NCBI GenBank assembly: GCA_964591605.1
Contig: CAZQEN010000426.1
Coordinates: 1 to 5,961 of the forward strand
Length of the DNA: 5,961 bases
Source: CAYLLT01 sp964591605
GTDB taxonomy: Bacteria; Planctomycetota; Phycisphaerae; UBA1845; PWPN01
Direction: 5' to 3'
Shown: in pieces, positions 1 through 4,576 of the stretch
Layout: each line of letters starts with the position of its first letter
Numbering within the stretch: the first letter of the stretch is position 1
Translations under genes and position numbers: made by a program
Notes under the pieces: generated by a model
Database searches by the model: none
The model's input: the letters and a program-made list of their open reading frames with translations, nothing else
Told to the model about the DNA's origin: nothing

Positions 1-1
1 G

Positions 2-409
2 CGCGTGGGCAAGATCGGCGTTTACATCTGCTACGACCGCCACTTCCCCGAGGGCGCCCGCTGCCTGGGGCTGGGCGGGGCGGAGATCGTCTTCAACCCA
101 TCGGCGACGGTGGCCGGCCTGAGCGAATACCTCTGGAAGCTGGAGCAGCCGGCGCACGCCGTCGCCAACCAGTACTTCATCGGGGCGATCAACCGGCCCG
201 GCTTTGAGGAACCCTGGCGGTTCGGCGAGTTCTACGGCCAGAGTTACTGGGCCAGCCCGCGCGGGCAACTCCTGGCGGAGGGCAAGCGCTCCGAAGACGA
301 CGTGGTTATCGCCGACCTGGACCTCGACCAGATCCGCGAGGTCCGCAACGTCTGGCAGTTTTTCCGCGACCGGCGGCCGGAGACATATGGGGCGATCACG
401 GCGCTCTGA
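2..409 (+). CDS. Carbon-nitrogen hydrolase, beta-ureidopropionase-like (5' truncated by window)
   Basis: This frame is open from the left edge to the TGA at 407-409, giving about 135 residues; the GTG at 5-7 is an internal Val, not a start. Seen: ICYDRHFPE holds the nucleophilic Cys of the nitrilase superfamily (TGC at 29-31). It is followed by GAEIVFNPSAT, SEYLWKLE, ANQYFIGAINR and a C-terminal FYGQSYWASPRG...VVIADLDLDQIREVRNVW. From family knowledge, this order and spacing match the C-terminal half of beta-ureidopropionase, which hydrolyses N-carbamoyl-beta-alanine to beta-alanine, CO2 and ammonia in reductive pyrimidine breakdown. The catalytic Glu and Lys lie upstream, outside the window, and bacterial members are usually near 290-300 residues. 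The protein is presumably cytosolic. The superfamily assignment is firm. The exact substrate is inferred, and another N-carbamoyl-amino-acid amidase is possible. Only 14 bases separate its stop from the convergent toxin remnant, and I see no terminator hairpin there. Confidence 0.9.
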   Translation, partial: RVGKIGVYICYDRHFPEGARCLGLGGAEIVFNPSATVAGLSEYLWKLEQPAHAVANQYFIGAINRPGFEEPWRFGEFYGQSYWASPRGQLLAEGKRSEDDVVIADLDLDQIREVRNVWQFFRDRRPETYGAITAL

Positions 410-423
410 CCGCCGCAGCCACC

Positions 424-726
424 TTATTCGCCTTGGCGCAGTGTGGTTTCTATGTCGCGGGCTCCGTGCAGCACGCGGACGATCTGCAGAGGTGTTGCCT
501 CTGCGCGGTACACGATGAGATAAGAGCAGACCCGGCAGAAGCGGAGGCTCTGATCGGCCAGGTCTTGGCGGAGATGCCCGATGCGGGGGAACTCGGCGAG
601 CTTCCTCATGGCCGCACGCAGTTCCTCTCGCACGGTGATGGCGGCCCGGGGACTGCGCTACCGGAGATAACCGAGGATCTCCCGGATATCGGTTTTCGCA
701 GCGTCGGTGAGCCTGTAACGCGGCAT
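424..726 (-). pseudogene. parE: ParE/RelE-family toxin interrupted by an in-frame TAG
   Basis: Reading leftward from the ATG at 726-724, the frame runs to TAA at 426-424 and would encode 100 residues, a normal ParE length. It starts MPRYRLTDAAKTDIREILGY. Codon 23 is TAG (bases 660-658), right after YLR and before RSPRAA. Beyond it the frame continues as recognisable ParE: MRKLAEFPRIGHLR, DLADQSLRF, SYLIVYRAEATPLQIVRVLHGARD. The ATG lies 11 bases after the antitoxin stop, the usual antitoxin-first operon order, with no clear ribosome binding site of its own, so translation was probably coupled. ParE toxins typically poison DNA gyrase; RelE relatives cleave mRNA. A single C-to-T change (CAG to TAG) would explain the stop. 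Two Cys in RFCRVCSYL replace positions that I recall as Trp and Tyr in close relatives, consistent with decay. Alternatives are a sequencing error or readthrough. A GTG at 633-631 could start a 69-residue fragment, which would lack the N-terminal helices. Confidence 0.85.
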
Positions 727-737
727 GGATGGATCGT

Positions 738-1034
738 TCAGGCGGTCCTGCGGGTTCTATCCGGGAGTTCCTGCTCTTCCCGCTCAAGTTCGGTGAAAAA
801 CTCCTCGCCGTCCGTCAGCCGGCCGGCGTCGGCCTCGGCTAATCCCTGTGCGATCTTCTCGCGGAAACCCGGATAGAGCAGGTCGAGGTCCTCGGCGCTG
901 AGGTCCGTGAGCCGTTGATACTGATCGAGAATGGACACCGCTGCGGTGACGAGCTCCTCCGGACTGCGGTACCTGCCGGAACGAACGCGCTCGTCAATAA
1001 GCCTCTCGATCTCCGGCGAAAGGGCAATACTCAT
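738..1034 (-). CDS. parD: ParD-like ribbon-helix-helix antitoxin (type II toxin-antitoxin)
   Basis: This is a 98-residue protein starting MSIALSPEIERLIDERVRSG. The N-terminal 45 or so residues fit a ribbon-helix-helix DNA-binding fold: a short strand (SIALSPEI), then a helix, then RYRSPEELVTAAVSIL. The C-terminal half is acidic and helical (LSAEDLDLLYPGFREKIAQG, AEADAGRLTDGEEFF, LEREEQEL), the part that wraps the toxin in ParD proteins. I chose the ATG at 1034-1032 because AGGAGG sits 9 bases upstream and an extended -10 promoter lies just beyond. An upstream in-frame ATG at 1145 would add 37 residues with no family resemblance and would start before the promoter. The frame looks intact although the toxin downstream is broken. 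Known of the family: antitoxin neutralises toxin and represses its own operon. Here it may be an orphan regulator or a protective antitoxin against related toxins elsewhere. Confidence 0.88.
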   Translation of the reverse strand: MSIALSPEIERLIDERVRSGRYRSPEELVTAAVSILDQYQRLTDLSAEDLDLLYPGFREKIAQGLAEADAGRLTDGEEFFTELEREEQELPDRTRRTA

Positions 1035-1043
1035 GGACGGATG

Positions 1044-1049
1044 CCTCCT
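1044..1049 (-). promoter_or_regulatory. Shine-Dalgarno AGGAGG of the ParD-like antitoxin
   Basis: The minus strand reads AGGAGG here, a full match to the anti-Shine-Dalgarno core, with 9 bases to the ATG at 1034. It decides the start in favour of MSIALS over the longer upstream frame. The toxin has no comparable site. Confidence 0.8.
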
Positions 1050-1055
1050 GGCCGT

Positions 1056-1064
1056 ATTATAGCA
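1056..1064 (-). promoter_or_regulatory. Extended -10 promoter element of the toxin-antitoxin operon
   Basis: The minus strand reads TGCTATAAT: a perfect TATAAT (1061-1056) preceded by the TGn extension. No convincing -35 box is present at the normal distance (the best candidate is AAGACC at 1086-1081, spacing too long), which fits an extended -10 promoter that can work without one. Transcription would start near 1049, giving a very short leader that begins about at the Shine-Dalgarno sequence. Inferred from sequence only. Confidence 0.6.
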
Positions 1065-1068
1065 CGAA

Positions 1069-1076
1069 TGCATGCA
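1069..1076. promoter_or_regulatory. Candidate operator palindrome TGCATGCA
   Basis: A perfect 8-base palindrome lies 7 bases upstream of the TATAAT of the antitoxin promoter, inside the region RNA polymerase covers. Ribbon-helix-helix antitoxins of this type usually bind short palindromes overlapping their own promoter, so this is a plausible autoregulatory site. The motif is short and could occur by chance; there is no direct evidence of binding. Confidence 0.3.
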
Positions 1077-1093
1077 CCACGGTCTTCTCGTTC

Positions 1094-1121
1094 TTGCCGC
1101 GGGCACACGCTTTCCGATAAC
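1094..1121 (+). promoter_or_regulatory. Weak candidate promoter for the PSCyt/DUF1553-DUF1501 genes
   Basis: TTGCCG (1094-1099) and GATAAC (1116-1121) are separated by 16 bases, each matching four of six bases of the sigma-70 consensus. They lie 68 bases upstream of the ATG at 1190 and point toward it. This is the best candidate I see in the 155-base divergent region, but weak enough that the true promoter could be elsewhere or use another sigma factor. Confidence 0.22.
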
Positions 1122-1179
1122 ATGAGAGAACCAACGATCTGCCACGTGTGAGAGCGGGCCGCACTATCGCGTCTGGACG

Positions 1180-1183
1180 GGAG
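1180..1183 (+). promoter_or_regulatory. Shine-Dalgarno GGAG deciding the start of the PSCyt/DUF1553 gene
   Basis: GGAG sits 6 bases before the ATG at 1190. Starting there places a Sec signal peptide exactly at the N-terminus. The longer reading from GTG at 1148 adds 14 residues (including RAGRTIASGREPL) in front of the signal peptide and has no better ribosome binding site. Confidence 0.6.
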
Positions 1184-1189
1184 CCTCTG

Positions 1190-4100
1190 ATGACACGCAT
1201 CTGCGTGCTGATCAGTCTTGGAGTTTTATGCCTGCCCGCATCCCTGCGCGCTGCGGGCGGCAACCACGTCGAATACAGCCGCGACATCAAGCCGATTCTG
1301 TCGGAGAACTGCTACGCGTGTCACGGGCCGGACGAGGCCAAGCGCAAGGCGCGGCTGCGGCTGGATACGCGGGAGGGGGCGCTGGCCGAGCTGCGCGGCG
1401 GGCGGCATGCGATCGTGCCCGGCCGGCCGGCCGACGGCACGCTCATCGAGCGGATCAACGCCGACGACGAGATGGACGTGATGCCCCCGCTGCAGACGGG
1501 CAAGAAGCTCACGGCCGGGCAGAAGGAGCTGCTCCGGCGGTGGATCGAGGAGGGGGCGAACTTCGATGCTCACTGGTCGTATGTGGCTCCGAAGCGCCCG
1601 GCGGTGCCCGCGGTGAAGGATGCGTCCTGGCCGGTCAACGACATCGACCGGTTCATCTGCGCCCGGCTGGAGGAGGAGGGTCTCTCGCCGTCGGGTCCGG
1701 CCGACCGGCGGACGCTCCTGCGGCGGCTCTCGCTGGATCTGACCGGGCTGCCGCCCACGCCCGAGCAGGTGCGGGCGTTCGAGCAGGACCCATCGCCGGA
1801 CGCCTACGCGAAGCAGGTGGAGCGGCTGCTGGCCTCGCCGCACTACGGCGAGCGCATGGCCAACTACTGGCTGGATCTGGTCCGCTACGGCGACAGCAAG
1901 GGCTATCACAGCGACAATCCGATCAACGTCTGGCCGTACCGCGACTACGTGATCGCGGCGTTCAATGACAACAAGCCGTTCGACGTGTTCACGACCGAGC
2001 AGCTCGCGGGCGACCTGCTGCCTGACGCCAGGGACGAGCAGAAGATCGCCTCGGGCTACAACCGCCTCAACCTGCATACCGAGGAGGGCGGCGCGCAGCC
2101 CAAGGAGTACCTGGCGAAATACTTCGCCGACCGCGTGCGCAACACGTCGAGCGTGTGGCTGGCGGCGACAATGGGCTGCGCCGAGTGCCACGACCATAAG
2201 TACGATCCGATCACCACCCGAGACTTCTACCGCTTCGGGGCGTTTTTCGCGGACGTCTCGGAGGTGGCGGTGGGCGTGCAGCCGCCGAACCTGCGGTTGC
2301 CGACGGGGGCTCAGACGGCCGAGCTCCAGCGGATCGAGCGGCAGCTTGGCCCGCTCGAAAGGCGGTACAGCGCTGACACGCCGGAGCTCGAGGCGGCGTA
2401 CGCCGCGTGGGAGCGGGAGATCAGCGCCGCACCAGGCATCACGTGGCGTCCGCTCACGCCGCTCTTCCGCTCATCCAGTGCCGGTGGGGCCGTGGTCCTG
2501 CAGCCGCACGACACGCTGATTGTCAACGGCGATCCGATCGACAAAGACAGGTATGTCCTGGGATTTCACACCGACCAGAAGTATGTGACGGGCATCCGGC
2601 TTGAAGCCCTGACCAGCACCGCCCTGCCGCAGCGGGGGCCGGGCCGGGCGGCGAACGGCAACTTCGTGCTCAGCGAATTCGAGCTGCACATCGCCCCGGC
2701 GTTCGAGCCGGGACGAAACCGGCGCGTCAGACTGCAGAATGCGTCCGCGGACTTCAGCCAGAAGGACTTCCCGGTGGCGGCGGCGATCGACGGGAAGCGG
2801 GAAACGGGTTGGGCCATTCTGCCGGAGGTGTCCAAGCCGCATACCGCCGTGTTCGAGGCGGCCGAACCGTTCGGCTTCGAGGGCGGCACGGTCATCGTGG
2901 CGACGATGGACCAGTCGTTCGGTGGCGATCACCTGATCGGCCACTTCCGGCTGTCGGTCACGTCCGACCCGAATCCGGCCCGGGCCAACGGCCCCGGCGA
3001 TCTGCCCAAGGAGATCCGCCAGATCCTGGCCGTCGAAGCGGGCAAGCGCACGGCCGAGCAGAAGACGGCGCTGCGCAGCCATTTCCGCTCGATCACCCCC
3101 CTGCTCAAACCGACGCGCGACCGCATTGCGCAGCTCAAGGCGCGGCGCGACGAGGTCGAGCGGGGCGTGGTCACGATGCTGGTGTCGCAATCGGTCAAGC
3201 CGCGCGAGATCCGCGTGCTGCCGCGGGGAAACTGGATGGATGATTCGGGCGAGGTGGTGCAGCCGGACGTGCCGGGTTTTCTGCTGCCGATCAGCAGTAG
3301 AACCGCGCGCGTTGCCCTCGCAGATCAAGGCGCGGGCGTTGCGCCCGCTCAGCCAGCGGCGATTCCTGTGGCCGCGGCGTCAGATGCCGGGGCAAGCCCG
3401 GCAGACACGGCCGCCACGGGGGGCGGCCGCTACAGCCGGCTGGATCTGGCGCGGTGGATGACTTCGCCGGAGAATCCGCTGGTGGCGCGGGTGATGGTCA
3501 ACCGGCTCTGGTATCTCCTGTTCGGCCAGGGGATCGTCAGGACGCTCGAGGACTTCGGCTCGCAGGGGGCCTGGCCCACTCATCCCGAGCTGCCCGACTG
3601 GCTGGCGGTCGAATTCGTTGAGAGCGGGTGGGACGTCAATCGCATCGTGCGGCTGATCGTCATGTCGCGGACATATCAGCAGAGCTCGAAACCGTCGCCC
3701 GACCAGCTTCAGCGCGACCCGGCGAATCAGTTGCTCGCGCGGCAGAACCGATTTCGGCTCGACGCCGAGTTCATCCGCGACGCCGCGCTGCAGGCCAGCG
3801 GGCTGCTCTCGGAGAAGATCGGCGGACCGAGCGTGTTTCCGTATCAGCCGGCGGGGTTCTGGTCGTTCCTGAACTTCCCGCTGCGCGACTGGTATCCATC
3901 GAAGGACGAGGATCAGTATCGCCGCGGGCTGTACACGTGGCGGCAGCGGACGCTTCCACACCCGTCGCTGATCGCGTTCGACGCCTCGAGCCGCGAGGAG
4001 TGCATGGCCGAGCGGCCGCGGTCGAATACGCCGCTGCAGGCGCTGGTTCTTTTGAACGATCCAACGTACGTGGAGGCGGCCCGCGTGCTGGCCGCGAAGA

Positions 4101-4378
4101 TGCTGGCGGAGACACCGGGGCAGGATTTCGCGCAGCGCCTCGCGTACATCTTCGGCCGGGCGCTCCAGCGCGAGCCGCGACCGCAGGAGGTCAAGATCCT
4201 GGCCGAACTCTGCGGCAAGCACATGAAGGAATACGAACAGGACAGGGCCGCGGCCGAGGCGCTGCTCAAAGTGGGTTACGCGCCGATCCCCGGCGGTGCG
4301 AATGTTGCGGAACTGGCGGCATGGACGTCGGTCACCAGGACGGTGTTGAACCTGCACGAGGTGATCACGAGGAACTAA
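1190..4378 (+). CDS. Exported PSCyt1-PSCyt2 (DUF1549)-PSD1 (DUF1553) protein with two CxxCH motifs
   Basis: This 1062-residue protein begins with a Sec signal peptide (MTRICVLISLGVLCLPASL, likely cut near Ala21). PSCyt1 follows at about residues 28-145, with CYACH at 41-45 and MPP near its end. PSCyt2/DUF1549 spans about 150-352, including LRRLSLDLTGLPPTPEQ, NYWLDLVRYGDSKGYHSD and a second CxxCH, CAECHDHKYDP, at 330. Residues 378-412 look coiled-coil. Residues 418-605 resemble a discoidin-like, galactose-binding fold (GNFVLSEFEL at 490, AIDGKRETGWAI at 532, GHFRLSV). A helical stretch runs to about 660, then PREIRVLPRGNW. An Ala/Gly-rich linker spans about 702-747, then PSD1/DUF1553 from 748 (LARWMTSPENPLVARVMVNR, SNTPLQALVLLNDP) to about 1045. 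In this family, the CxxCH motifs suggest covalent heme outside the cytoplasm. The molecular role is unproven; polysaccharide processing has been suggested. It is followed 198 bases later by a DUF1501 gene, the standard partner. Domain assignment is firm, function open. Confidence 0.95.
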   Translation: MTRICVLISLGVLCLPASLRAAGGNHVEYSRDIKPILSENCYACHGPDEAKRKARLRLDTREGALAELRGGRHAIVPGRPADGTLIERINADDEMDVMPPLQTGKKLTAGQKELLRRWIEEGANFDAHWSYVAPKRPAVPAVKDASWPVNDIDRFICARLEEEGLSPSGPADRRTLLRRLSLDLTGLPPTPEQVRAFEQDPSPDAYAKQVERLLASPHYGERMANYWLDLVRYGDSKGYHSDNPINVWPYRDYVIAAFNDNKPFDVFTTEQLAGDLLPDARDEQKIASGYNRLNLHTEEGGAQPKEYLAKYFADRVRNTSSVWLAATMGCAECHDHKYDPITTRDFYRFGAFFADVSEVAVGVQPPNLRLPTGAQTAELQRIERQLGPLERRYSADTPELEAAYAAWEREISAAPGITWRPLTPLFRSSSAGGAVVLQPHDTLIVNGDPIDKDRYVLGFHTDQKYVTGIRLEALTSTALPQRGPGRAANGNFVLSEFELHIAPAFEPGRNRRVRLQNASADFSQKDFPVAAAIDGKRETGWAILPEVSKPHTAVFEAAEPFGFEGGTVIVATMDQSFGGDHLIGHFRLSVTSDPNPARANGPGDLPKEIRQILAVEAGKRTAEQKTALRSHFRSITPLLKPTRDRIAQLKARRDEVERGVVTMLVSQSVKPREIRVLPRGNWMDDSGEVVQPDVPGFLLPISSRTARVALADQGAGVAPAQPAAIPVAAASDAGASPADTAATGGGRYSRLDLARWMTSPENPLVARVMVNRLWYLLFGQGIVRTLEDFGSQGAWPTHPELPDWLAVEFVESGWDVNRIVRLIVMSRTYQQSSKPSPDQLQRDPANQLLARQNRFRLDAEFIRDAALQASGLLSEKIGGPSVFPYQPAGFWSFLNFPLRDWYPSKDEDQYRRGLYTWRQRTLPHPSLIAFDASSREECMAERPRSNTPLQALVLLNDPTYVEAARVLAAKMLAETPGQDFAQRLAYIFGRALQREPRPQEVKILAELCGKHMKEYEQDRAAAEALLKVGYAPIPGGANVAELAAWTSVTRTVLNLHEVITRN
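3332..3429. repeat. Three consecutive hairpins inside the linker-coding DNA of the DUF1553 protein
   Basis: Three perfect inverted repeats fall within 98 bases: GCGGGCG-TTG-CGCCCGC (3332-3348), TGCCGGG-GCAAG-CCCGGCA (3385-3403), and CGGCCGCC with GGCGGCCG around a 6-base loop (3408-3429). The middle one resembles bacterial REP palindromes of the GATGCCGG...CCGGCAT type. Together they encode the low-complexity Ala/Gly/Pro/Asp linker between the PRG motif region and DUF1553, about 45 residues, where relatives as I recall them have only a short Leu/Pro-rich join. Inference: one or more palindromic elements inserted in frame at a tolerated position. High GC content makes short hairpins common, so chance is not excluded. 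Confidence 0.5.
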
Positions 4379-4409
4379 AGAGCCGCGGGCTTTCAGCCCG
4401 CGCGGCTCT
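4379..4409 (-). repeat. REP-like palindrome, copy A (inverted orientation)
   Basis: The plus strand reads AGAGCCGCGGGCT, loop TTC, then AGCCCGCGCGGCTCT: a 13-base-pair stem with a 2-base GC bulge on the right arm. It begins on the base right after the TAA at 4376-4378. Read on the minus strand, it matches copy C at all but one base over the roughly 28-base core, so A is an inverted copy. There is no U-rich tail on the plus strand, so I do not call it an intrinsic terminator; it could still protect the 3' end of the upstream message. Confidence 0.85.
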
Positions 4410-4444
4410 CGACTGGCACTGGACGGTTCGCCTCCACGGGACAA

Positions 4445-4473
4445 CCGCGCGGGCTAAAGCCACGCGGCTCTTT
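4445..4473 (+). repeat. REP-like palindrome, copy B (degenerate)
   Basis: CCGCGCGGGCTAAAGCC, then ACGCGGCTCTTT. This is the same element as copy C with one A missing from the loop and C replaced by A in the right arm. The outer CCGCG/CGCGG pairs survive but the stem is interrupted. It lies in the same orientation as copy C and opposite to copy A. Confidence 0.75.
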
Positions 4474-4494
4474 GCGGCTGTTTCGCGGCTCCTG
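4464..4494 (+). repeat. Three tandem 10-base units GCGGCTSTTT-like
   Basis: GCGGCTCTTT (4464-4473), GCGGCTGTTT (4474-4483), then after one extra C, GCGGCTCCTG (4485-4494). The first unit is the right end of REP copy B, so the array looks like local duplication of the element's tail. A GTTTC/GAAAC inverted repeat (4480-4484 with 4494-4498) is also present. Confidence 0.55.
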
Positions 4495-4528
4495 AAACGG
4501 CGGTGAAGGGTTCATCCAGGCAGGAGGA

Positions 4529-4557
4529 CCGCGCGGGCTAAAAGCCCGCGGCTCTTT
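4529..4557 (+). repeat. REP-like palindrome, copy C, just upstream of the DUF1501 gene
   Basis: CCGCGCGGGCTAAAAGCCC, then GCGGCTCTTT. The stem pairs CCGC and GGGC (GC bulge between them) with GCCC and GCGG. It ends 10 bases before the GAGG ribosome binding site (4568-4571) of the DUF1501 gene. The TCTTTGTT after the stem is only weakly T-rich. An intercistronic hairpin here could tune stability or relative expression of the two genes, as known for REP elements in other bacteria; that role is inferred. Confidence 0.82.
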
Positions 4558-4576
4558 GTTGGGAATCGAGGATCTT

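Noticed and set aside
433..876. Plus-strand open frame of 147 codons across the toxin-antitoxin region
   Set aside because: It lies opposite the recognisable ParE and ParD sequences on the minus strand and shows no family resemblance of its own.
1035..1145. N-terminal extension of the antitoxin from the ATG at 1145
   Set aside because: The 37 extra residues have no family similarity, and the AGGAGG and extended -10 both point to the ATG at 1034.
1226..2197. Minus-strand open frame of 323 codons opposite the PSCyt domains
   Set aside because: Low-complexity Arg/Val/Leu composition, antisense to well-conserved cytochrome and DUF1549 sequence; an artefact of high GC.
4379..4409. Copy A hairpin as a rho-independent terminator of the DUF1553 gene
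   Set aside because: The stem is strong but is followed by CGACTGG, not a T-run. The element recurs as copies B and C, so a REP-like repeat explains it better.
3380..4444. Minus-strand open frame of 354 codons opposite the DUF1553 domain
   Set aside because: Arg/Pro/Leu-rich shadow of the DUF1553 coding sequence, starting inside the REP-like region; no recognisable domain.
4522..4527. AGGAGG as a ribosome binding site for a small gene in the intergenic region
   Set aside because: No start codon lies at a usable distance before REP copy C begins, and no small protein frame is supported. The DUF1501 start has its own GAGG at 4568-4571.
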